Source: Mesostigma viride
Lineage: Eukaryota > Streptophyta > Mesostigmatophyceae > Mesostigmatales > Mesostigmataceae
Length of the DNA: 50,204 bases
Reading direction: 5' to 3'
NCBI GenBank assembly: GCA_009746045.1
Contig: RPFO01001971.1
Coordinates: 1-50,204, forward strand
The position numbers and the translations under genes are program-made. Numbering within the stretch: position 1 is the first letter of the stretch; every line of letters starts with the position of its first letter. Positions 18,726 to 26,075 of this stretch are shown one piece after another. Under the pieces are notes generated by a model. That model was not told the origin of the DNA. It ran no database searches and saw nothing but the letters and a program-made list of their open reading frames with translations.

Positions 18726-18857
18726 AAAACCTGGCCTCATGGAGGGGGGACGAAGAGCCCGAGACATCCGCCTAGGCCGCTGAGCACGCACCACTAAATG
18801 CGCCGGAACTGCCTCAGTGAGGATTCGAACCCCTGACCTCCAAGGTGCACAGGTTTT

Positions 18858-19063
18858 AGTTACGTTAAATAGTGACGGAACCTTTTGCCGCCTGAGGCAA
18901 ATCGGTCCGTAACACTATTTTGCCCGGAATAACCACTTCCGAGCACCCAAGTTAATTCGGCCGAATTAACTTGGGTGCTCGGAAGTGGTTATTCCGGGCA
19001 AAATAGTGTTACGGACCGATTTGCCTCAGGCGGCAAAAGGTTCCGTCACTATTTAACGTAACT
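18858..19063. repeat. Palindrome unit P, copy 2
   Basis: Same 206-bp palindrome as copy 1, with its centre at 18960/18961. It is the middle of the compound element and the symmetry axis of the whole 882 bp. Confidence 0.9.
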
Positions 19064-19195
19064 AAAACCTGTACACCTTGGAGGTCAGGGGTTCGAATCC
19101 TCACTGAGGCAGTTCCGGCGCATTTAGTGGTGCGTGCTCAGCGGCCTAGGCGGATGTCTCGGGCTCTTCGTCCCCCCTCCATGAGGCCAGGTTTT
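19064..19195 (+). other. Spacer S' with tRNA 3'-half-like segment and pol III B-box
   Basis: The spacer begins with a stretch that reads like the 3' part of a tRNA gene: a variable-loop-like GAGGTC, then GGTTCGAATCC at 19090-19100 (a perfect B-box / T-arm core) and a CTGAGGCA acceptor-like end. The T stem has one mismatch. A matching 5' half (acceptor GCCTCAG, D arm, anticodon stem) is not present in order. An A-box-like GTGCTCAGCGG at 19134-19144 lies downstream instead of upstream. The other spacer, 18726-18857, is the reverse complement, with its B-box on the minus strand at 18831-18841. I take this as a tRNA-derived (SINE-like) fragment, not a functional tRNA gene. Confidence 0.55.
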
Positions 19196-19401
19196 AGTTA
19201 CGTTAAATAGTGACGGAACCTTTTGCCGCCTGAGGCAAATCGGTCCGTAACACTATTTTGCCCGGAATAACCACTTCCGAGCACCCAAGTTAATTCGGCC
19301 GAATTAACTTGGGTGCTCGGAAGTGGTTATTCCGGGCAAAATAGTGTTACGGACCGATTTGCCTCAGGCGGCAAAAGGTTCCGTCACTATTTAACGTAAC
19401 T
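19196..19401. repeat. Palindrome unit P, copy 3
   Basis: Third copy of the 206-bp palindrome; its right end abuts the TCGTT duplication and the interrupted gene. Confidence 0.9.
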
Positions 19402-19406
19402 TCGTT
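19402..19406. repeat. Right copy of 5-bp target-site duplication (TCGTT)
   Basis: TCGTT directly follows the element's last base (T at 19401) and matches 18515-18519. Confidence 0.75.
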
Positions 19407-20047
19407 GGCCGCCTTGCGCACCGACGTGTCTTTCGTCAGGGCGTCGCGGACAGCGCGCAGACGCGTCTCCTCGTCGTTGAGCGTCTTCTCCACGCACTCC
19501 AACAGCCGGTCTTTGATGAGATTGACGCCTCGCGCGCTCGGACGCAACGCGGACGTGTCGTGCGAGAACCGCAAGGTCTCGCGATACGCCCTCTCGAGGA
19601 ACGTCAGGGTCTGCGCGCTGGCCTTCTCCAGCCCCGTCTGACGGTCCCCGTCCGCCCCCGCTATGTCCGCCGCCGTCGGAAACGCGCTCTGCTCGATCTC
19701 GCGCGCCTCGATGTACGCCTGGATGCGCTTGACGGCCTCGGCGTTCTCGTTCCCGTTGTTCAGAGCGAGCAGTCGCGCCCGCTCCTTGGCCAGCTCCTCG
19801 TTCGTCATCTCCTCCGGCAACTTGACGACCACCATCGCGACGGGATCCGCCTCCTCCGACTCCTTCATTGCCGGCGAGTCCCCTTCCTCTGCGGTGGCGG
19901 CGGCGGCGACCGGCTTCTCGTCCTTCTCGTCGGCGTCCTTATCGTCGGCGGAGGTGGTGGTCACGCTCAAGTACGCGATGGCCAGCACGGCCATGGTGAT
20001 GATCGCGAAGATCAAGAGCTCCTTCCCCATTATAAAGTACGCGCAGA

Positions 20048-20848
20048 TTAAATGGGGAACCGCGTCGGGGGGTCGAGTTCCCGCAACTCGCGCTCGAACG
20101 CCGAGTGGGCGAACGCGAACATCGAAACCGGGAAGTGGCGCTGAGACAAGAGCGCCGTCATATCGCCGAACGACGCCGGCCGGCCGGGCACGAACTCCTT
20201 TGAGTCGTCCCACAGGTCCACGTATCCCAGATCCTTGGGATGCACGCGGCCACTAGGATGGAACGGCGCGGCGACCGGGAACTTTACGTCTCTCGAATCC
20301 CTGTATTCCGCGTACTTGTCCGTCCAATCGTATCCCCCGTCCGTCGGAGACCCGTGGACGTAGGACACGTTCGCCCCGTACCCCCTCAAGTCCCCGAAGG
20401 TCGTCTCGGGGCGGGAGAGGGACGTCACCGCCGTGTACGGACACACGATCGCCGGCGTCCTCGGGATCATCACCCCGCGCTTCGGACCCTTCACGTACAT
20501 CCCCAGGAGCTGGCAGAGGAGCGACCCGTCCGTGTGGTCGTACAAGAGGACGTTGCTGTTGTACACCAGCCCGGTGGTGCTGTACGGGAGCGGGTACGCG
20601 GCCGCGCATCCCGTGTAGGGACAATACGTGATGCTGTTCCCGACCACGTGGACGACCTCGTGCTGTTCCATGATAGAGCGGGGGATGACCAGGAGAGAGG
20701 GGCCCACGGGCGTTACGATGACCTCGTCGACGGGAGACAGCACGGCCGGCGGCTGTTCGTTGATGAGCGGGTTCAAGATCGGAGGGACGCGATTGAGCGT
20801 GATCACGTTGCGCGGGTTCCCGAAACGCCCTCGGACGAGAGAGTCCAT
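20048..20848 (-). CDS. Hypothetical protein, possibly virion structural
   Basis: The 266-residue product starts MDSLVRGRFGNPRNVI at 20848. It is rich in Pro, Tyr, Gly and Val, with two similar CPYTG/CPYTA segments (near residues 76 and 140) and no membrane helix. The beta-rich, turn-rich composition suits a structural protein, but no family is recognised. I prefer 20848 over an upstream ATG at 20911 because the upstream gene ends at 20854, leaving 5 bases. Confidence 0.6.
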   Translation of the reverse strand: MDSLVRGRFGNPRNVITLNRVPPILNPLINEQPPAVLSPVDEVIVTPVGPSLLVIPRSIMEQHEVVHVVGNSITYCPYTGCAAAYPLPYSTTGLVYNSNVLLYDHTDGSLLCQLLGMYVKGPKRGVMIPRTPAIVCPYTAVTSLSRPETTFGDLRGYGANVSYVHGSPTDGGYDWTDKYAEYRDSRDVKFPVAAPFHPSGRVHPKDLGYVDLWDDSKEFVPGRPASFGDMTALLSQRHFPVSMFAFAHSAFERELRELDPPTRFPI

Positions 20849-20853
20849 CCTTT

Positions 20854-21099
20854 CTAGTAAAGAGGGGGAGGAATATTCTCGCGCGTACTCGTCGACTTCA
20901 CGAAATCGCAAAATTTGGAGAACGTCGCGTCGCGGAAGAAGGGGAGACCGGACGCGCTCGCCATCTCGCGAAGAGCGAGGTACAGGTTCAGCAGGTCGTC
21001 GCGGTAGTGACTCTCAAAGGCGTCCGGCAGATCGTCTCCGACGTACGCCTCCTCCAGTTCGCTGGACGGGTCGAAACACGGCAGTTCGAGAGTGTCCAT
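20854..21099 (-). CDS. Hypothetical small acidic protein
   Basis: The 81-residue product from the ATG at 21099 starts MDTLELPCFDPSSELEEAY and is acidic and helical in its first half, then basic. No family recognised. It sits head to tail with the following gene (5-base gap) and its start overlaps the end of the membrane-protein gene upstream. Confidence 0.5.
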   Translation of the reverse strand: MDTLELPCFDPSSELEEAYVGDDLPDAFESHYRDDLLNLYLALREMASASGLPFFRDATFSKFCDFVKSTSTRENIPPPLY

Positions 21100-21286
21100 C
21101 CTTATTCCGCGAGCAAGCGAGTGTAAGCGCCGCTAGGAGGGCGACGATCCAAAAGGGCAACAGCGTCTGATTGGTCCCGATTCCGAAGGGCAGCGGGCGT
21201 CCGTTCTCCTGGAACATACACCGCGGCCGGAAGACCAGCAACACGTAGGTGACGAAGAAATAAACGATCACCGAGAGACCGCGCAT
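21014..21286 (-). CDS. Small two-TM membrane protein, 3' end uncertain
   Basis: From the ATG at 21286 there are two hydrophobic segments: LSVIVYFFVTYVLLVF (about residues 4-19) and LLPFWIVALLAALTLAC (about 42-58). After that the frame becomes Arg-rich and overlaps the next gene by 85 bases. One extra base near the GCGGCG after ALLA would give a stop just before 21099, which fits the compact layout better. Function unknown. Confidence 0.5.
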   Translation of the reverse strand: MRGLSVIVYFFVTYVLLVFRPRCMFQENGRPLPFGIGTNQTLLPFWIVALLAALTLACSRNKDGHSRTAVFRPVQRTGGGVRRRRSAGRL

Positions 21287-21323
21287 GTCGTCCGCGCTCC
21301 GTACAATAAGTACTTATACAATT

Positions 21324-22055
21324 TTAAACAATCGCCATCCGCTCATCCTCCTCCTTCACGCTGATGATGATCTCCGTCTCATCCGAGTTGCGCCGACACC
21401 TCCGCACTTCGAGTGTCTTCTCGGCTTTTTTCCGGATGCTCGGCGGGATGGTCGGCCCGTCGGACACGAGCCGGTCTAGATCGAGCCGCAATACCTGCAG
21501 AAAGTCGAACGGGTTCATGCGGTGCTTCCTGTGTTTCGTCAACTCGGCGTCCACGGTGTGGTAGAACGCCGCGAATTTGTGGACCATTTGTTTGTGTTGC
21601 TCGGATTTTTGAGAGAAATGCAAAAAGTTTTGTATTCCGGAAAGGGCGCTCACGAGCATGCTCGCGGCCCCCACGCACATATCCATGTTCACGTTGGGGA
21701 ACTTTCTCCCGCTGAACGCGAGCGTGCCCGCAGTCGCCGACAATACGATCGTGGGAATGCCCAACAGATTGTAAAAGAACATGGCGCGGGTCGACGCCAT
21801 CTCGTGCATCTGGCGATACGCGACGGCCTTCTGGCCCCACGCGAACACCAGGCGCTCGATTTTCGAGGTCCACAGGCGCTCCGGGTCGGAAGTCCCCCCG
21901 CTCCCTTTGTCACTCGAATCGTACGTGCTCTCTCGGACGACGCACTCTTCCTCCTCTCGGTCCTCTGACTTGTACAGCCCGGGGGGAGGACTGCTATCGA
22001 GTCGGCCCGGGACGTGGACCCTTAACGGTTTCTCCGGTTCGATTTCGGATGCCAT
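21324..22055 (-). CDS. SLATT-like two-TM protein of giant viruses
   Basis: The 243-residue product has an acidic disordered N-terminus (1-55), then a helix with FAWGQKAVAYRQMHEMA, two TM segments (about residues 95-113, LLGIPTIVLSATAGTLAFS, and 124-143, MCVGAASMLVSALSGIQNFL), and a soluble C-terminal region with HKQMVHKFAAFYHTVDAEL and LQVLRLDLDRLV. This is the SLATT architecture (SMODS/SLOG-associating two-TM effector). In bacteria such proteins are predicted pore-forming effectors of conflict systems; in giant viruses the same fold is common, with unknown role. It lies in the host or virion membrane by prediction. Neighbours give no further clue. Confidence 0.78.
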   Translation of the reverse strand: MASEIEPEKPLRVHVPGRLDSSPPPGLYKSEDREEEECVVRESTYDSSDKGSGGTSDPERLWTSKIERLVFAWGQKAVAYRQMHEMASTRAMFFYNLLGIPTIVLSATAGTLAFSGRKFPNVNMDMCVGAASMLVSALSGIQNFLHFSQKSEQHKQMVHKFAAFYHTVDAELTKHRKHRMNPFDFLQVLRLDLDRLVSDGPTIPPSIRKKAEKTLEVRRCRRNSDETEIIISVKEEDERMAIV

Positions 22056-22069
22056 TTCGTCCTTTCAGA

Positions 22070-22647
22070 CTATGGTTTGAAAATAACTTCGTTCGCCTGC
22101 CCCTTTTTGTAACGCACTTCCGACGCGTCGGCCTCCATCCTCGCGCACACGAACAGCAGGTCGGACATGCGGTTCATGAACGACAGGACTGCGCGTCGAC
22201 GCGTCCCTCGTGCGTCGAGGCGAGGAACGCCACGGATCGTTCGGCGCGGCGGCACACGGAGCGGGCCAGGTGCAAGCACGAGTTCGCCTCCCCGTCCCCG
22301 CCCGGGAGCACGAAGTTCCGTAACGGCGACAGGTCTTCGTCCATCATGTCGATCCACGACTCGAGCGTCCTCACGCACTGTCCTTCCGGATCGAAACGGT
22401 TCCGGTGCGGTTGGCCGTCGGATGGAGTCGACAAGGCAGATCCGACGTCCAGGAGCCGTTTCTGTAGGAACGGCAGGATCTCCTGCTTGATCCGCTGATT
22501 CCTACAAAACACCCTGGCCAATCCGATGGCCGAGTTCAGTTCGTCCACATCGCCGACAGCCTCCACGTACGAGTCGAACTTGTCGACGACGTCGCCCGTG
22601 AAGAGTCGGGTCTTCCCCAGATCGCCGTGTCGGGTGTAGATCGGCAT
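22070..22647 (-). CDS. ATP:cob(I)alamin adenosyltransferase (PduO/MMAB type), one frame change
   Basis: Transfers the adenosyl group of ATP to cob(I)alamin to make adenosylcobalamin. From the ATG at 22647 the N-terminus has YTRHGDLGKTRLFTGD, the T-R-x-G-D-x-G-x-T-x-L ATP-binding motif. Later come AVGDVDELNSAIGLAR, LPGGDGEANSCLHLAR and CRRAERSV, all family signatures. The typical last segment (LSFMNRMSDLLFVCAR) is in another frame. One base missing near 22187-22195 explains this, and the joined length of about 190 residues is normal. The only B12 user I see here is the class II ribonucleotide reductase at 36.8-39.6 kb, for which this enzyme would supply the cofactor. Confidence 0.88.
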
Positions 22648-22655
22648 TGGGAGGG

Positions 22656-22663
22656 TATATATT
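22656..22663 (+). promoter_or_regulatory. TATA element for the primase gene
   Basis: TATATATT lies 41 bases before the primase ATG (22705) and just upstream of the divergent adenosyltransferase start (22647). Distance to the ATG is like that of the other TATA boxes seen here. Confidence 0.45.
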
Positions 22664-22704
22664 CGCCTCGCGAGAAGAAAAAGTCCTCTCTCTGGACGAC
22701 GACC

Positions 22705-24132
22705 ATGGGTCCGTGGAGAGGCACCGCGGCCACGAACTGGCTCAAGGAGAGGGATTGTTTCGTCCAGCCGGGAGAGAAGTACACCCATCTGCTGCTAGAC
22801 GGGTTCGAGGGCGGGCGGGCGGTGGTCGACCACGAGGACCTGCCCGCGTTCTACAAACTCATCGCCAGCGACGCGAAGGCGGGCCGACCCAACTTCATCG
22901 TCGAGCAGAAATCGTTCCCCCTGTTCCCATTCTTCCTCGACCTGGACTGCGAGGACGACGTCGACCTGACGGACGAGATCCTCGACAAGTGGATCCCCTT
23001 GATCCACGCGGCCGTCAAGGAGACCGTGACGGAGCGCGAGGACACGGACTTCATGATGGTGATCTGCAGCGCGCCCACGAAGAGGAAACCGGACGGGAAA
23101 ATCAAGACGGGGTTCCACTTGCACTGGCCCGGCGTCCCGATCAACAAGGCGAGGGCGCTGCAACTCAGGGGGTACATCCTATGCAAACTGCACGAGGCGT
23201 TCGGAGACAGGACGGGGAACTCGTGGAACGCCGTCGTGGACCCTTCGGTCATGATGGACAACGGCCTGCGCATGCTGTTCTCGTTCAAATGCGTCCGCTG
23301 CACCGTGTGCCCCGAGAAACTGCGCAAGCTGGAGAAAGAGATCGAGGGCGGGTGCAAGGGCGGCTCGTCGACGGGGGCGTGTCCCTGCGTGTTCTGCGAC
23401 GGCAAACGCAAGATACGGAGGGAGTGCGGGTGTACCTACGGCAAGATCCACGAGAAGCGACCGTACACGTACTTGCGCGAGCTCGACGGGGACGGCAACG
23501 TCGCGGAGGAGAGCGGCCAGCGCACTGCGTTGGAGCAATTGTTCCTGACGTCCGTCCGCACGTACGACGAGGTCATCAAGGAACCCGTGGAACTCGTGCC
23601 CCCGCCGTACTACGACGCCAAGCTCGTCGAGCTCCCGGGTGCGCGGAAAGGACGGGACCGCGTACCCCAGGTCCGCACGTCCCACGCGTCGCCTCACAAC
23701 GGCAACGCGCTGCCGCGAGACGGACGGCTGTACGCGGCCGTCAAGGAGGCGCTCCGCGGGATCCCCATCAGCAACGTGTTCAAGGAGGGCGAAGGGCAGT
23801 CGAGCGTCTACTGGGTCTGGAGTCGCTCGCACGTCTGCAAAAACGTGGACCGCGCCCACGCCAACAACAACGTGTGGTTCGAGATCACTCGCAACGGCGT
23901 GTTCCAACGCTGTTTCGACGACGAATGTCGCGGGTTCCGGTCGGAGCCGAGTCCGATCCCGTACGAGGTGTCGGTGCGCCTGTTCTCGACTACAACGCCG
24001 GAGTCCGGAGCCAAAAGGGAGTCAGCCATGACGACGGCCGCGCTGCGACTGGCGTACTTGGTATCGTACGACCCCACGAAGGCGGCGACAGGGAAAAGAG
24101 CGAGAAGCCGGAAGGGCGCGAGGGACGAGTGA
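22705..24132 (+). CDS. Archaeo-eukaryotic primase (AEP) with UL52-type zinc knuckle
   Basis: The 475-residue protein has the AEP motifs: FFLDLDCED near residue 76 (metal-binding D-x-D), GFHLHWPG near 136 (the catalytic s/h-x-H motif) and NGLRMLFSFKC near 190 (motif III region). A Cys-rich insertion (CPCVFCDGKRK, CGCTYG) follows. Residues about 370-420 (SHVCKNVDRAHANNNVWFE, then QRCFDDECRG) form the C-x-x-x-x-x-R-x-H-x-x-N...Q-x-C-x-D-x-x-C zinc knuckle of herpes UL52/PrimPol/D5 primases. It synthesises replication primers and should work with the separate D5-type helicase at 8.8-11 kb. The ATG at 22705 is downstream of a TATA element; the upstream in-frame extension overlaps the divergent gene and is not used. 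Confidence 0.87.
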   Translation: MGPWRGTAATNWLKERDCFVQPGEKYTHLLLDGFEGGRAVVDHEDLPAFYKLIASDAKAGRPNFIVEQKSFPLFPFFLDLDCEDDVDLTDEILDKWIPLIHAAVKETVTEREDTDFMMVICSAPTKRKPDGKIKTGFHLHWPGVPINKARALQLRGYILCKLHEAFGDRTGNSWNAVVDPSVMMDNGLRMLFSFKCVRCTVCPEKLRKLEKEIEGGCKGGSSTGACPCVFCDGKRKIRRECGCTYGKIHEKRPYTYLRELDGDGNVAEESGQRTALEQLFLTSVRTYDEVIKEPVELVPPPYYDAKLVELPGARKGRDRVPQVRTSHASPHNGNALPRDGRLYAAVKEALRGIPISNVFKEGEGQSSVYWVWSRSHVCKNVDRAHANNNVWFEITRNGVFQRCFDDECRGFRSEPSPIPYEVSVRLFSTTTPESGAKRESAMTTAALRLAYLVSYDPTKAATGKRARSRKGARDE

Positions 24133-24146
24133 GGAAGCCCCGGTCC

Positions 24147-24804
24147 TCAACGTCCCCCGACTTGTTCTCCAAAGGATAGGAACGCCCCCCGCCACGTAGG
24201 ACATGTGAGACGGGGCTCCGCGGGGAAGGAACAGCATGTTGTGACTCTCCATGCCCCTGTGATCCGCGTTGCTTTCCAAGAACGATAGGCACTTAATAAA
24301 CGTATGAATGTAATAACTTCCCACACTCGGAAAGTTCATGTCCGCCAACTGCCTCGCGTACTCCATCCTATCCAAGAACGGGCGATGCAATAATGAGTGA
24401 CGCGCGAACGCGAGACAGTCGTGCACGTAGAACACGGAACGGCCCAGAGGGTCCCTTCCGAGCACTCCGGCCGCGACGGTGCCCTTGAACAGTTTGGTCT
24501 TGAAAGGCGGCATCCGTACGATCGACACGTTCCGATCCCCGTGCACGATCGCGCAGACCGTACGACCGCCGCGAACGCGGACCAACGCCAGGAGACAGTA
24601 CTCGCCCTTCCGCAATTCCGTCACGACGTAGTCGTCGTTCCCGAGCTCGGCCACGAGGTCTTTGGTCTTGTTCACCACCTTGATAAAGGGGCGAGGGAGG
24701 TCGTGGTAGCGACACACGCCCTCGACGGAACGCAAGACGTCGCGGGTCTCGCGGGGAGACGCATCGCGCGGCAGGACGAGAGGGACGGGGAGAAACGCGG
24801 CCAT
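24147..24804 (-). CDS. Conserved-looking viral protein, possible nucleotidyltransferase-like fold, one frame change
   Basis: From the ATG at 24804 the protein (about 218 residues) contains FIKVVNKTKDLVAELG, VTELRKGEYCLLALV, VSIVRMPPFKTKLFKGTV and FYVHDCLAFAR...FLDRMEYAR. The order (K-x-G-like strand, hydrophobic strand, gT-h-h..., hhhhD-x-L...R) recalls the nucleotidyltransferase domain of viral mRNA capping enzymes or RNA ligases, but the canonical K-x-D-G is not intact, so activity is doubtful. The plain frame runs on antisense into the primase gene. One extra C in the C6 run at 24185-24190 gives a stop at 24147, just after the primase stop at 24132, which I take as correct. It remains a tentative functional call. 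Confidence 0.45.
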
Positions 24805-24906
24805 ACTAGCACCGTGCGCTTTTTTTCGGTCCCCGTTACGCGCGCGTTCTCGGGAGAAAATTTGTTTGGGGGCGGAAAGGAGGACGATTCGGGACGAGCG
24901 GAGGTC

Positions 24907-25454
24907 ATGGAGTTGTTGGAGCGTTCGCTCGTGCGTTTCTTCGGGGACGCGCGGCACTTTGACGTGCTGTTCGGGATCTGCGGACACAAGGAGTCGGAGC
25001 CGAAGAACGAGCTCGTCTCCCTGCGCGTGTTGGAGTGGCTCGTGACGAACTACGCGAGGATCCACAACGTCGAGTACCTTACGCCGGTCGAGAACGCCCC
25101 CTTCAACCTGTACATGTCCTACCGCGAACATCTGGACTTTTACTCGAAGAAGATGTTCGACCCTTTCGCGCGTCGGAAGAAGACCCCCTCGCCCACGGCG
25201 ACCGCGTCGTGCAGACGACCCCGGGACAGATGAACTTCTTCCGATGGGCGATCACGAACGGGGTCGTGGACTACGCCGTGCGCAACATCGCGGAGATTCG
25301 CGGGGAGCTGCCCAAGTGCCACCACAACAACGGGCGCGCCATCCGCGTGACCGTGGTCAAGCGGACGAGGAAGCGGTGCCGCGCGGCCGACCTCGGGTCG
25401 ATCGTGCGTCCCAAGGTCATTACCCGCAGACGGTTCCTGATCCGGTTCAAATAG
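24907..25454 (+). CDS. Conserved nucleocytoviral protein of unknown function, one frame change
   Basis: The N-terminal part has VSLRVLEWLVTNYARIHNVEYL, then FNLYMSYREHLDFYSKKMFDPFARRKK. The C-terminal part, in the next frame, has VVQTTPGQMNFFRWAITNG and VVDYAVRNIAEI. Together these match a protein widely shared among mimivirus- and phycodnavirus-like viruses (pattern: SLRLIDWFVTNY...Y.SYK..L..YSKK.FDPF.R......TT.GQLNFF.WAI...V.DY), whose role is unknown. One extra C in CCCCC (25184-25188) restores the frame; full length about 182 residues. The C-terminus is Lys/Arg-rich. I use the ATG at 24907, close to the divergent start at 24804. Confidence 0.68.
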
Positions 25455-25486
25455 TTTTCGAAGGGAGATCGTAGGGTAAGTGGGCC

Positions 25487-25981
25487 ATGTCTCTGCTGGT
25501 CTCGAAGGCGTACGACTGGCTGGTCACGCGCCCTTTGCGGGAGCTGTTCATGAAGGGGCCGACTGTCGGCGCGTTCGGGTTCTGGATGAGCATGAAGGAG
25601 AGCGACATCTGCGCGGCCATGACGAGGACGACGTCGGACATCTGGGACAACAACCCCGGCCATTGTCGCGACGTCATCGACAGCCGATTCGAGAGCGTGC
25701 ACGTCGTCGTGCGGACGTTCATGACGTGGTTCGCTCTGCTCATGATCGCGAACGCGGTCGTGCGCCAAGCCGTCCGCATCCCGTCTCGTGTGTTGCGGTC
25801 AGTTACCTGTCGCCCGCGGTCTCCTCGCGTCGTGGTGATCGACGTCGACGCCGTTCGATCGCGAGCGTTGCCGCCAGGCGGACTTGACGCCCAAGAGGGC
25901 GAGGGAGCCGGTCGCGGGCGCCAGAAGCATCTTGAGAAGGTCGGGGATCTGGCCTCCGACGAGAACGGACACGTAGGCTAG
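25487..25981 (+). CDS. Small membrane protein, 3' end uncertain
   Basis: From the ATG at 25487 the first about 105 residues look genuine: LVTRPLRELFMKGPTVGAFG, a central acidic/Thr region and a C-terminal hydrophobic segment (FMTWFALLMIANAVV, about residues 79-93). After about 25800 the frame is antisense to the next gene and looks like shadow sequence, so the real protein probably ends near there, hidden by a frame error or by genuine overlap. Function unknown. Confidence 0.5.
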   Translation: MSLLVSKAYDWLVTRPLRELFMKGPTVGAFGFWMSMKESDICAAMTRTTSDIWDNNPGHCRDVIDSRFESVHVVVRTFMTWFALLMIANAVVRQAVRIPSRVLRSVTCRPRSPRVVVIDVDAVRSRALPPGGLDAQEGEGAGRGRQKHLEKVGDLASDENGHVG

Positions 25982-26032
25982 ACTGAAGTAGAGACCGACG
26001 AGGATCAATGGCAGCGCGATGATCAGACTCAT
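25799..26032 (-). CDS. Small membrane protein
   Basis: The 77-residue product from the ATG at 26032 has an N-terminal hydrophobic segment (IIALPLILVGLYFSLAYVSVLV, about residues 4-25) and a second, weaker one (LLKMLLAPATGSLALLGV). The basic C-terminus overlaps the convergent gene. The TTATAATAAA-like AT-rich region just upstream of the start could act as its promoter. This gene's promoter side faces the transposon-like insertion 25 bases away. Confidence 0.5.
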   Translation of the reverse strand: MSLIIALPLILVGLYFSLAYVSVLVGGQIPDLLKMLLAPATGSLALLGVKSAWRQRSRSNGVDVDHHDARRPRATGN

Positions 26033-26060
26033 GGTATAATAAAACGAGCGTTTATATTAA

Positions 26061-26075
26061 CTCGTCGTCTGTCCC
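26061..26075 (+). repeat. Left terminal inverted repeat of the TTAA element
   Basis: CTCGTCGTCTGTCCC, exact inverse of 27764-27778; followed at once by a 12-bp-arm hairpin (26076-26103). Confidence 0.85.

Larger units (their letters stand above)
18520..19401. mobile_element. 882-bp compound palindromic (foldback-type) element, P-S-P-S'-P
   Basis: Five blocks: palindrome P (206 bp) at 18520-18725, 18858-19063 and 19196-19401, separated by spacer S (132 bp) at 18726-18857 and by its reverse complement S' at 19064-19195. The three P copies appear identical on reading. S and S' differ at one base that I noticed (GTGCAC versus GTGTAC). The whole 882 bp is therefore itself a near-perfect palindrome. 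It is flanked by a 5-bp direct repeat TCGTT (18515-18519 and 19402-19406), as expected of a target-site duplication. Ends read AGTTACG...CGTAACT. There is no coding capacity, so any transposase must come from elsewhere. I cannot match it to a named family. Such a structure could also reflect an assembly artefact of a single P insertion; the clean target duplication argues for at least one real insertion. Confidence 0.85.
17869..20030 (-). pseudogene. Single-TM hypothetical protein interrupted by an 882-bp palindromic insertion
   Basis: From the ATG at 20030 the product has one N-terminal TM segment (LLIFAIITMAVLAIAYLSV), an acidic linker and a long helical region. The frame then enters the insertion at 19401 and stops at 19347. 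The rest of the gene resumes on the other side at 18514 and ends at 17869. Removing the insertion and one copy of the flanking TCGTT gives an uninterrupted frame of 424 codons plus stop across the junction, so the gene was intact until recently. The C-terminal part contains PYSFVRLNVAG and AKKLLLDDFLRQKR. The family is not recognised; TM plus helical stalk suggests a virion membrane or host-membrane role. A truncated product of about 225 residues could still be made. Confidence 0.8.

Noticed and set aside
19064-19195. A functional or permuted tRNA gene in the spacer
   Set aside because: Only the T arm and 3' acceptor strand are recognisable; no complementary 5' acceptor, D stem or anticodon stem exists in either order, and the T stem has a mismatch.
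18520-19401. CRISPR array or intron explanation for the repeats
   Set aside because: Units are 206-bp palindromes and one inverted spacer pair, not short repeats with unique spacers; no GT-AG boundary fits the interrupted gene, whereas a 5-bp target duplication does.
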